Shown in pieces: positions 37,380 to 47,523 of a stretch of DNA of 64,000 nt. The notes below the pieces were generated by a model. It was not told where the DNA came from and did not search any database. It worked only from the letters and a program-made list of their open reading frames with translations. How positions within the stretch are numbered: the first letter of the stretch is position 1; each line of letters begins with the position of its first letter. A program made the translations under genes and the position numbers. Origin of the DNA: Lunularia cruciata (Eukaryota > Streptophyta > Marchantiopsida > Lunulariales > Lunulariaceae); the NCBI GenBank assembly GCA_948567375.1, contig OX419757.1:35836001-35900000 (forward strand). The letters are read 5' to 3'.

Positions 37380-38900
37380 TCACGAGATAGTGTCACCATA
37401 CCTTTGTGGCATATACCCTTGCCAATTGTTCTTGATCTTGTGCAAAGAAATATTTTTTAAGTGTTCAGTTGGCAAGACATAAAGACAATAGGATTTAAAC
37501 CATCTAGAAATTTTTGGTTGTAATACTACTCCAATGGCAAAGTTAGAAGTATCAAAATCAATCATGCAAGGTAGTTGAAAATTCTATGGTTGGAAGATGG
37601 GTTGTGAGAAACACTAAATGCTTCAATTTCTTGAATACTTCTTTCTGCTTTGTGGTCCACGTAAAGCTTGATATATTTCCAAGAGATCAATCAACAATAT
37701 AGCCACATGAGCATAATAGTAGATGAAGCATTGTAAAAACTTGCAGATCCAAATGCTCAGATTTCTTTGACATCCATAGATGTAGTTTTATTAGTAATAG
37801 CCTTCGTTTTCTCCTCTTTTATCCAAGTAAAACTGGCACTAGCATAATCATCTTAAAACTTCTTATGCGTGATTCTTGTGTTTTGCCTCCATTATGCTAT
37901 AGATTAAAATATAATCCACTAACATCACCATGTATCAATCAATAGTCCATCCAACACTCATTGCATTTGATCCATGAAACTTACCTGAGCACTAGTGAAC
38001 CCAAAAGATAAGACTTTCCATTCAAAATACCCCTATGTTGTGTAGCAAGTAATCTTTTACACATCCTTTTTATCAATGAGAATCTACCAATAGCCATATT
38101 AAAAATCCAACTTTGAAAAGTATCATGTTATACTCCATTGATCCAAGAATTTTGCATTCTTCACTATTTTTTATTACGGTTATGGTTATCAATACAAAAT
38201 CCATCTTTCTTATGTACAAAGAATAATAGTGCTTGTCAAAGAGATGTACTTTGTTGTATAAAATCCTTCTTCAAAAACTCAGTCAATGTTGTTTGAAGCT
38301 CTTTTAAATCCTTTATTGAGAGCCTATAGATTGGTCTACTAATTTGAAAGCTACTTGGCAATAGCTTGATCTTGAAAGGTATATAATGATCAAAGTGTAA
38401 TCTCTTTGAAAGATCATATGGAAATACATATACTAACCTTCTAACTATATGATCAACCATTACTTGATGAGACTTTTGATCCTCATTAGATTTTCCTTGT
38501 GCAATTTGCTTGCTTCCTTGCAATAAGAATATCTTCTTCCAAAGCTTGTTTTATAGTTTTTAAATTGATAAACTTTCAATCTTGGGATTGATAATTCTTA
38601 GGTGTTTTAGTTAGAGTGCCAAATACCTTAATCAATAATTCTTACCATAGTTTTGTACTTGAATTTGTTCATAGATTTAACCAAATTGAACTTTATGAAG
38701 TTCAAAAAAATGAAAATCTTAAATGATATCGTAATGTAGATGAGCTACTATAGATTTCATACACTCTAAATACTCCATCCCAAACTTGAACACAATAAGA
38801 TGTGAGGTACAAATTGTGGTTTCTTTTACCAACCAATCATTATCAATGTGCTATTCAATATCAACTTGATAAGATATATAGTTCCTTTGCTTATTACATT
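37380..38900 (-). pseudogene. Chromovirus B RNase H and reverse transcriptase, degraded
   Basis: 'DFDTSNFAIGVVLQP' at 37500-37565 matches the start of gypsy RNase H (T-D-A-S-x-x-A-x-G-x-V-L). The RT follows to the right, with an open piece at 38236-38523 containing 'RLSIKDLKELQTTLTEFLKK', the N-terminal RT region ('Y-R-L-S-P-x-E-x-x-E-L'). Numerous stops. Confidence 0.75.
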
Positions 38901-39049
38901 GACATGCAATTCTTAAAACTCCCAAAATAAACCAAAATCTTGCAACCACAATTAGATATCATAACTTGCAAGTAAATTAAACTTGCATAGGTTGAGACTT
39001 CAATCCTATTAGACCTTATCAAGTTCCCAATAAGTGGTTTGATATCCTA

Positions 39050-39580
39050 CTTGGACTCTTTGTTTCCTTGATCATTGCACTCCACAAATTCCATTTGGGC
39101 AATTGATTGAGGTTTTGCATTCCTAGTTGGACATTTGGCAATACAATGTCCAATTTGGTGATAATAGAAGTAACTATCATTTTATCTCAATCTCAATTGT
39201 GTCAAGTGGTCTTTGTTGGATGGCACCTGTCTCCATTAGTGTCAGATCCTACACCCATGTGTGATGTGTTGGTAGGTTCTATGAAGGTCTACATCAAGAT
39301 CAAGTTAATGCAACCAAGGAATCAAAGTGCTCCGCCAATTGCATGGTTTTTTCCAAGTGTTTGTGCTCATATATGATTATTATTATGGTACATAGTTTCA
39401 AGCTCCTCATAAATTGATCTAGAGCTTCACCTTCTAGTATATTTGGAATTTTTATTATGGTTTTTTGGAATGATGTGATGTAATTCCTCACCAAACCAAT
39501 CTACTTAAATATTGCCAATCTATCTTGTGCAACATTCATTGCTTGGAACTCTTGATTAAAGCTCTCTTGAATTCTTCTCA
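39050..39580 (-). pseudogene. Chromovirus B gag and zinc knuckle
   Basis: 39494-39300 reads 'YITSFQKTIIKIPNILEGEA', 'EKTMQLAEHFDSL', typical of retrotransposon gag. Downstream, near 39130-39180, 'FYYHQIGHCIAKCP' is a zinc knuckle with the first two Cys changed. Confidence 0.75.
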
Positions 39581-40194
39581 TGTTTAGATTGGATCAAAAA
39601 AACTACTGCTAAGCTTGAACTAGCCAAAATTACCACCATAGCTTGGCCACTCCATATAATTGGTTTGAAGCATTTATTTATCTCGTTCTATATAGAGGAT
39701 TTGTAGCTTCAAAATAACATTAGAAATCAAACAAAAAATTCTCCACTTTACTTGATATATTTATGTTGTCAAGTACCTTTGGCTTTGGAAATCAAACTTG
39801 CTCTTCTCCCTCTCAAAATGCTACTCTCTACATGTTCTTATTGTTGATTTTCACACTCTTTCTTTTCCAATAATCAAGGAAAGTGCTTGATTTATTGTTG
39901 CATAGTAATGATAACTGTGGATATCTATGCCATAATTACTACTCTACCAACTACATATTTGAAATTATCTAAGTTAACATATAGATACAACACGTCCATC
40001 ACTTCTTGTGAGTTACAATCAAAAGGATCAATGGTTCATCGGAAAAGGTGATTGTATTCAAAATATTCTATACAAAATGTAAAATGACAAGTTGTGTGAA
40101 ATGATATTTGGATAATATGTGGATAGAAAATTTCCAATTATTTGGGGGAAATGGATTTGGTGATCCATGGATTCCATCTATCAATCCTATTCTT

Positions 40195-40206
40195 GCTCTA
40201 ATACCA
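40195..40206 (-). promoter_or_regulatory. Primer-binding site of chromovirus B
   Basis: The minus strand reads tggtattagagc, 11 of 12 positions like the plant initiator tRNA-Met complement tggtatcagagc. It lies directly inside the 5' LTR. Confidence 0.88.
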
Positions 40207-40207
40207 A

Positions 40208-40595
40208 TGTAAAAGACCAAGAAGAGAAATAGGAGATAGAAGACCAAAGTGGAAAATCACATTGGGATTCTCAAGTGAAGGAAACTCCATATGCCTAGCT
40301 TGAACATGGCTTGGATATTTATAAGTAACTTGGGTACAAGACTCCAAGGAAGGTTTCTTCTAAGAGCCACCTTACTTGGAGTGCAAGCTAAGATAGCGGT
40401 TTAGTTGGCATATAAGTTACTCTACCCTTTGAAGGTTCTTAGAAGCTTCTTGGGTGCTTCTTAAATATTCTACTAACAAGCATTTGATGTTTCTTAATTT
40501 TGTTAAGGCTCCTTCTCTTTCCTTTTACTATATTTAGCTTTGACTATCAACTCATTAGGTCTTATTAACTTGTTTTGTAACTCCTTATTATTACA
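40208..40595 (-). repeat. Chromovirus B 5' LTR
   Basis: 388 bp between tgtaaaagacc (inner edge) and ttattattaca (outer edge), so the ends form the expected TG...CA pair on the minus strand. Confidence 0.85.
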
Positions 40596-40942
40596 AAAGT
40601 AGGATACACAAGTGGCATGTAAGAATAAGAAGCAAGAGTATGTTTGAAGCACACACTATGCTATGAAAAATTTTAAATGCTTCATTTAAAGGTCTATCTT
40701 TATGGTTCATACAAGGGTCAAAGGGAGAGTATTGGTGTTGATGGGATTAGGAAATGGTGAAAAGTGAGAAATTTTAGGAGAATGAAATATTGAAATGAAG
40801 ATAATTGAGAAGATTACTCACATAAGAGTGGGGATGTTTAACCACATTCCCTCACTTGTGTTCTTTATATTCTTTTCATCCATTATTGTATGATACTTCT
40901 CAATGTCATCCTTGTTTGGTCTGAAATGTGTAGTGTCAAAAT
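40596..40942. other. Spacer between chromoviruses B and C
   Basis: About 350 bp without coding content or repeats that I recognise. Confidence 0.5.
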
Positions 40943-41360
40943 TGTAAAAGACCAAGACCAAGGAGAGAAATAGAGGAATCAAAGACCGGAGTGGAAGGTC
41001 ACATTGAAATACTTGAATGAGGGAAACTCCAAGTGCATAGCATGATCTTGGGCTTTTTTATTAACAAGGAGCATACAAGGTTCTTGAGAAGATTCTCAAG
41101 AAGCTTCCTAAAGTTGCCTTCTTGGAGAGCAAGCCAAGTTAAGCTTTATTCTATAAGTTACCTTGGGATGCAAGCTAAGCCTAACAAGAAGCTTCCCAAG
41201 AAGCTTCCTCCTAGAAATTACCATTTGGTATGCATGTTACCCAATACTTGGAAGGTACCTAGTAGCTTCTTAGATGCTTTTATAATATTCTTGGCTAATT
41301 TGGCTTATTTGCTACTTTTTTAGCCTTGACTAACTTGTTGGTAGACTCCATCTTGTTACA
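40943..41360 (-). repeat. Chromovirus C 3' LTR
   Basis: 418 bp from tgtaaaagacc to cttgttaca, followed by tattcctcc (minus-strand polypurine ggaggaata). Confidence 0.85.
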
Positions 41361-41394
41361 TATTCCTCCATGGCAAGTTGGTGATGTCCTCATC

Positions 41395-41540
41395 ACCATT
41401 GAAGCTTTCCATTCCTGAATGGCTGTTTGTGCATTCCAGAGATGAAAAAGAGGCTCCCAAATGGCATCATGAAGGAGATTCCCTCTCCAAAGATCAATAC
41501 ACAAGGATATGATCAACTTCATACTCCTCATGATCATTGA
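41395..41540 (-). pseudogene. Chromovirus C chromodomain
   Basis: Read leftwards from 41537: 'LLHDAIWEPLFHLWNAQTAI', which fits the second half of the chromodomain (x-T-W-E-P-x-x-H-L-x-N-A). This is the clearest sign that the family is a chromovirus. Confidence 0.78.
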
Positions 41541-41999
41541 TAGGGATAGGAAGAGGAGGAAGAGGAGGAGGAGGTTGGATATAAGAGAAAAAAGAAGATG
41601 GGTTAAGAATAAAGAGTTTCAACTTGGAAAGATAGGATGGATGCACATATGAGAAGGCAGGACAAGTTAATAAGCAACAAGAGAAATGATTTGGGTGTCA
41701 TCAAAGTGTCCTATCCAATGAGGAGTAAGTTTTTAGACTTGGGTATCAAGTGGATGGGGTAGATTACTAGAGGAGAACATGACCTTCTCACCAAGTTAAA
41801 AGGTGAGATCATGAAGATGGTGGTTCGCATGTTGTTTATGATGATTCTTAGCAACAAGGAGATGAGATTTGGCTTGTTGGAGTGATTGGGATATTGTGGT
41901 CAAGAAGGTGGAAGTATGAGGGACATTAGATGCAAGAGGAGCAAGAAGGGAATCTAGAATAAGTGGGTCTTAGCAAAAATTAAAGAAAGAAAGGAGAGA

Positions 42000-42640
42000 A
42001 TCTAGTGCTTGCTTGTTTGGTATTGCAAACTCAACAATTGTATAACATTCATCTTTGTTTGTATGGTGAACATTGAAAAGGCACAAAGTATATCCTCCAA
42101 GGTGCAGTTTGTATGTTTGGTTTTTCCATCAGAGGATGATAAGCCATAGATAAAGCAAGCTTAGTGCCAAGTATTTGGAAGAGTGCTTGCCAAAATTTTC
42201 TAGTGAATCAAGGATCACGGTAGGAGATGAGCATATGAGGCGTCCCATGATGCTTGAAGACATTTTCAAAGTAGATTTGAACCAATGTTGGAGTATCCAT
42301 GGTATCAAAGGTTGGTGCCAAATGGATTTGCTTACTAAGCTTATCTTCAAACACCATGATTCATATGTAACCTTACTTTTTCTTGGCCAAGGATGGGATA
42401 ATATATAAGTTAACGTGTTCTCATTGATTAGATGAGATAATGAGTGGTTGAAGGAGTCCACTCAATTTTTGGTTGTTAGCTTTGTTGCTTTAGTAGTTCT
42501 CACAAGATTGGACAAACTCTATAATATCGTGTGCTATGTTGAGCCACCACCATTGGTGTTGGAGGGTACCCAAGGTCTCGTCCACATCCATGTGACCAAT
42601 GATTGGAAAATCATGGGCTTCTTGAAGGTGCACAAGTTAG
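42000..42640 (-). pseudogene. Chromovirus C integrase, degraded
   Basis: Positionally and by wording equivalent to the integrases of A and B. The minus strand near 42140-42220 encodes 'FWQALFQILGTKLALSMAYH' in a broken frame, the conserved G-T-x-L-x-x-S-x-x-x-H segment. Confidence 0.7.
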
Positions 42641-42949
42641 AGATCACTCTTGGATGGAACATATATCTAGTTCACACAAAATAGAAGGTCTTCTTTGAAG
42701 GAGAAGGTGTTTTACTCCTTGTTGCTTATTGCAAGATGAGCTTGGACCATCTGAAAGAAGGGATCTTGATGTAAAGCTATCCTAAACTCAATTTGGACTT
42801 TGAAGTCAATTCACACCATCTTAATTGTTGCCGTAATGAGAAGAAGAGACTTCAAATCAAGTTGTTGTGATAGGGTATTGCGGATGACATTGAAACAATT
42901 GGGTTTTGTACTCAAGTTTGATGTCAAACAATTGTAGTTGTTCCTCCCA

Positions 42950-44250
42950 TCAATGGTGTCAACTCTTCATGTGTTACAAATGTGATGTATGAAAAAAAGG
43001 TTTATGATCAATTTGCATGATCATTTGTTTCTCCAAGAGATAATGCCTCCATACCTTAATGGCATATATTATTGCTAGTTGTTCATAATCTCAAGTAAAG
43101 TAATCTATTTCTACAATATTAGTTGGTGAGACACAGAGGCAATGGGATGTAACCCATTTGGGAATTCCTACTGCAACATAGCTCTAATTGCAAGGTTAGA
43201 AGTATCAAAATCAACCACACAAGGTAAATGAGGTTCATATGATTGAAGAATGGATCTTGAAGACACCATATGTTTCAACTTTTAGAATGCTTCCTTGTGC
43301 TTGGTGGTCCATTGAAAGCTCAAGTTCTTCCCCAAGAGGTCAATCAATGGTGCGCCCACATGAACATAGTAGTGGATGAACCGTTAGTAAAGCTTGCCAA
43401 TCCATTAAATGTCCATAATTTTTCAACTTCCTTTGGAGTGAGCCAATCAATAATGGCATTTATTTTCTCCTCTTCCATCTTGATCCCCTTTATTGAGAAC
43501 TTGTGATCCAAGAAGGTAACTTCCTTTTGCTAAAAGACACTCTTTGCCTTCTTGCAATGAAACTTCCATTAACTTAGTCATCTTAGGATTGTTTGCATGT
43601 GATTTGGGTGTTCTACCTTTGTCTTGCTATAGATTAAAATGTCATCCAAGAACACCAACATGCACCAATCCAATAGCCTATCCAATACCCACTACATTTG
43701 ATCCATGAAGACTATTGTAGCATTAGTGAGCCCTAAAGTTACAACTCTCCATTCAAAATGCCCATACCTTATACGAAAGGTAATCTTTTGCACATCTTCT
43801 TTATCAATGGGAATATGCAAATAGCTACTTTGGAGATTCAACTTGGAGAAGTATTGTGCTCTACTTAATTGATCAAGAAAGTCATCAATTTGAGGCAAGG
43901 AATATGCATTCTTCATTGTTTGTTTATTGAGGCCATGATAATCAATAAAGAAAGAAAGTACTCCATCCTTCTTTGAAACAAATAGCATTGGTGCTCCCTA
44001 AGGAGATGTAATATGTCATATGAAATCCTTCTCCAACAATTGTATCTATGTTGTTTGAAGCTCATCCAACTCCTTTGGTGAGAGCCTATAGAATAGTTTA
44101 CTCACTAGAGTACTTCTTGGCAATAACTCAATCTTGAAGGGCATACCACAATCAGAAGGCAATCTCTTTGGCAGATGATCTAGAAACACATTTGAAAACT
44201 CCTAGACTATTTGATCAACCAATGCTTGATGAGGCTTTTGGTCTTCCTCA
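42950..44250 (-). pseudogene. Chromovirus C reverse transcriptase and RNase H
   Basis: 43988-43692 is an open frame with 'LFVSKKDGVLSFFIDYHGLN', 'SLPQIDDFLDQL', 'YFSKLNLQSSYLHIPI', 'FRIRYGHFEWRVVTLGLTNA', the ordered finger and palm motifs of gypsy RT. The first catalytic Asp in 'FSKLDL' is Asn here. RNase H lies to the left near 43160-43250 ('VDFDTSNLAI'). Confidence 0.85.
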
Positions 44251-44899
44251 TATCTTCCATGCACAATTAGCTTGATCCACACTACAAAAGTAGACTTAGC
44301 TTCTTCCATAGCTTGCTCTATGGCTACTTTATTGACAAATTTCCCATCTTGGGACTTACCTTCCTGCAAAGCTTACTCTATGGCTGTGTTTTGGATAAAC
44401 TTCCCATCTTGGGACTGATTATTCTCAGGTGTCTCACTCAAAGGTGCAAAACAACCAAATAAAAAATTTCTACCTTGGTGTTGTACTTGAATTTATCATC
44501 AATTCCAATCAAATTGAACCTTATGACATTAAAGCCAAGGTAGACCAAGAAGGACATCATAGTGTAGAGGTGCTACTACAAACCTCATACACTCCAAATA
44601 TTCCTTCCCAATCTTGAATGTAATAAGATGTGAGATACAAAATGAAAAACTCTTTCTACCATCCGTCATTATCAATCTACTTCTAATTATTGGCTTGATA
44701 GGAATACTTATTTTGTTTGCTAATTATATGGACATACAATTCTTTGAACTTCCAAAATCCACCAAAATCCTACTACTATAATTAGATATCATACCTTACA
44801 AGTGAAAAAAACTTGCATAGACCAAGATTTGAATCCCACTTGAACCAATCAAATTCCCAATGGGCAGCTCAACATCTCAGATTGAAATTCTTTGTTTCC

Positions 44900-45172
44900 T
44901 TGATCATTCTGCTCCACAAACCATCAAGGTGATTTGTCAAGGTCATCCATTCTTGAGTGGTCATTTAGCAATGAATGTCCAATTTGATGATAATAGAAAC
45001 AACCACCATTTTGTTATAATCTTTCTTGATTTGCAATGCTAAGTGGTCTCCATTGGACAACATCAATCTATATTAGTGTTGGCTCCTCCACCCTTGTGTA
45101 GTGTATTGGTAGGTTCTATGGAGGTCAAGGTTGAAATCAAGTTGTTGCAATCAAGGAATCAAGCACTCAACC
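44900..45172 (-). pseudogene. Chromovirus C gag remnant, truncated
   Basis: The minus strand gives 'CFYYHQIGHSLL', a worn zinc knuckle, then gag linker sequence matching copy B at 39250-39330. It stops at about 45172. Confidence 0.65.
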
Positions 45173-46407
45173 AATTCTCTCTCTTTCCAATTCAAAATTT
45201 CTATCCTTTCTCTCTCTCCTTAATTTGAATATCAATTCTCTTCTTGATTTGCAAAAATTTCTTTGTACATAAATTTCCTCTTGTAAATTTTCTCTCCCAA
45301 ATACCCTAATTCTAGACTCTCTTTCAATCTTGATTATCAAATTATCTATCAAATTGTATAAAATTTGTTAAGGGGTGGAGGTGAGTGATTGTACTCAATC
45401 CTCATACCTTTGTACCCTTAAACTGACTTCTCAACATCTCCACCTACACATTCAAAGTTTCAAAATTGAGCATATCTAATTAACTACAAGAAATACCTAG
45501 AACACTCCCACTTGACCCAAGGACACCTTTAACAACCTCACTACACACTCTTCAAGTGCATCCAATATGACTTAATGCACCTTAGATAACCACAAAAGGT
45601 ACTCAAGCAAGTCCCAAGTATACTCGAATCACTCTAGTGCACCAAACTAGCACCCCTCTATGCATACCTATGACAACCCGGCAAATATCACTTTTGCGGT
45701 AATCAGGTAAGTAAAGTTCATTCACGTAGAGATACTATTCAGAATTGGTCAAATACAAAGTCAAATGACACAAATGTGGTTCTTTTTAGTTTCTCCTTAA
45801 GTCTCTCAAGTAGAAACCACACCCAAAAGAGAGTAACAAGCATTGACTTGCAGTCTCATCACACAAAATGGCACACTTAATCACAACTCCATCAAATCTT
45901 TCCAAACAATTTTGATTGTGATGATTTAATCTCTCTCAAAAACTCCACTTCACTATAAAACAACTTTACCTTAGAATTGTGTTCCACCTTTCCACTAAAG
46001 GCACAAATTCCTCAATCAAATTGCTTCACATCAACATTGCACTGCACTCACAACTATAGAATACTACCAATACTACAATTCCTCTCAGATCTATCAAGGA
46101 ATTACTCCAATTGCACTTCACTCAAGATCAAACACACAAAACAAAGATCATGGCTACGGAATCCAACATCCAACAAGCACATTGACTTGCACTTTGAAAT
46201 TCTCCACACACTCACAAACACAAACACAAACACAATGGTGATACTTGGCATTAAGCTCAAGCAATGAGCACTGAAATTTGTACTTTGATTTATCTATTCT
46301 TAGAAAAATGAATATTGAACAACAACATACTCCAAATGGCACCTTTAAATAGACAAATTCTTCAACAGTGACTAACAACTGTACCGTTCTACAACAACTT
46401 TCCTTAC
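45173..46407. other. Unassigned DNA right of truncated chromovirus C
   Basis: It begins with T/C-rich sequence (about 45173-45330) and continues without recognisable genes. Short CA-rich runs occur at about 46195-46235. It may be the 3' part of an unrecognised minus-strand element whose coding part is at 46408-47121. Confidence 0.35.
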
Positions 46408-47121
46408 CTATAGATCCAAAATGACAATGCACTTCTTCATATCTACCCCTTCATATCTCAAAAATGTTACTAATTCCAATCCAATGTCAAGTTCTTCCTT
46501 GGCTTCCAACCCCAAAGTAACCTCACATACTACTCTATCCTTGGGTTTCACAATTACTAACTCTTCTACCAATTCTAACACTTTTTCACTTTGATCTGCA
46601 ATTACCGTCATGGGAAATCTACATACATCTTCTTCATGCAACTCATCTTTCTCTAATACCTCCAATGGCAACTCCAAAGATATTTGTACTCCTATCTCTT
46701 CTACTTTGGGTTTTGCACTTACATCCTTCCGAAGTTTATCTATTTCTAACTTAACTAAATCAAATCTAATTGTGATATTGTCTTCTACTTCCAATATCCT
46801 CCTATCTTCACAAGTTTTGAGACTAATCAATAAAGCATTCAAATATTTATCCTTTGCATGTCTTCTTCTTGTCTCCTGCACCAAAAATCTTAACTTGTGC
46901 AATCTAGTTTCTTCATTTCTTACATTGGCTTTTGTACTCAACATCACATTCATCTTCACTACTATCTCCTTCAATGGCTCAAGCCTCATTCTTTTCTCCC
47001 ATTCCTGATCTGCCTGCCAGTCTTCCCGATACATTGCAAAATCTGCCTCAAATTTGGCCTTCACATTCTCCTTCACTTTTTGCACTATCTTCTCTTCCAT
47101 ATTACAAAGTAACTTCCTCAA
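46408..47121 (-). CDS. Hypothetical coiled-coil-like protein, ~230 codons
   Basis: This is an uninterrupted minus-strand frame in otherwise stop-ridden DNA. The first codon of the open stretch is TTG and the first in-frame ATG is at about 47098-47100, giving roughly 230 residues. The protein is rich in Lys, Glu, Leu and Val, with heptad-like stretches ('LVKLEIDKLRKDV', 'LELVEELVIV') and no catalytic motif. I do not recognise a family. It lies beyond the truncated 5' end of chromovirus C, and 240 bp left (in plus coordinates) of a perfect inverted repeat at 47344-47460. It could be the gag-like or accessory ORF of an unidentified retroelement or a lineage-specific gene. No transcription evidence can be read from sequence. 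Confidence 0.4.
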   Translation of the reverse strand: MRKLLCNMEEKIVQKVKENVKAKFEADFAMYREDWQADQEWEKRMRLEPLKEIVVKMNVMLSTKANVRNEETRLHKLRFLVQETRRRHAKDKYLNALLISLKTCEDRRILEVEDNITIRFDLVKLEIDKLRKDVSAKPKVEEIGVQISLELPLEVLEKDELHEEDVCRFPMTVIADQSEKVLELVEELVIVKPKDRVVCEVTLGLEAKEELDIGLELVTFLRYEGVDMKKCIVILDL

Positions 47122-47343
47122 TCTTTCTTCTTCTCTACCTCACTGTTAACTCTCTTTGCCAAAGTTGCTTCTTCTCTTCTACACTATATTCATTATTGCT
47201 TCTGATCTAAAGAATGTATTGTTGCTCATCCAGATTAGCATCTCTTCTTAAGTCAGGATGGAAGTGCAAGACCATCTTGTGTCATTTCACCGCATTCAAT
47301 AAATTCAATCCCAAGTAAAAATGGGCTGCAAATGGCACAATGT

Positions 47344-47460
47344 AGTGTGGAGGTGACTTATCCCACAAATTCCACACCATTTGTCTCATGCGCTGATGGA
47401 AGCACTTTGCTCAATTGAGACAAATGGTGTGGAATTTGTGGGATAAGTCACCTCCACACT
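47344..47460. repeat. Perfect 45-bp inverted repeat with 27-bp loop
   Basis: Left arm 47344-47388 and right arm 47416-47460 are exact reverse complements over all 45 bases. The loop contains gctgatggaagcact (47392-47406), which recurs exactly at 47491-47505 in the loop of a second, shorter inverted repeat. Confidence 0.97.
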
Positions 47461-47462
47461 AA

Positions 47463-47523
47463 GAGGAGAGGCATCGTAGCACTCCTATGTGCTGATGGAA
47501 GCACTCCTATGATGCTTCTCCTC
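47463..47523. repeat. Second inverted repeat sharing the same loop sequence
   Basis: Arms 47463-47479 and 47507-47523 pair over 17 positions. Two would be G-U wobbles if transcribed from the plus strand. The loop has the same 15-mer gctgatggaagcact as the preceding hairpin, and a direct repeat gcactcctat flanks it. Confidence 0.85.

Larger units (their letters stand above)
34591..40595 (-). mobile_element. Chromovirus B (Ty3/gypsy with chromodomain), minus strand
   Basis: LTRs at 34591-34997 (3') and 40208-40595 (5') align throughout. The primer-binding site (40195-40206) and polypurine tract (next to 34997) give the direction. Minus-strand order from right: gag (about 39050-39580), protease/RT (about 37900-38900), RNase H (37380-37700), integrase (35650-36900, interrupted by a ~0.7 kb insertion) and chromodomain (35040-35200). 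All frames are broken. Confidence 0.85.
40943..45172 (-). mobile_element. Chromovirus C (Ty3/gypsy), minus strand, 5' end missing
   Basis: The 3' LTR (40943-41360) is complete. To its right on the minus strand are chromodomain (41395-41540), integrase (about 42000-42620), RNase H/RT (about 42950-44250) and gag/zinc-knuckle remains (about 44930-45170). Homology to copy B gag stops abruptly at about 45172, with no 5' LTR or primer-binding site. It has the best-preserved RT of the three copies but still no continuous pol frame. Confidence 0.82.
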
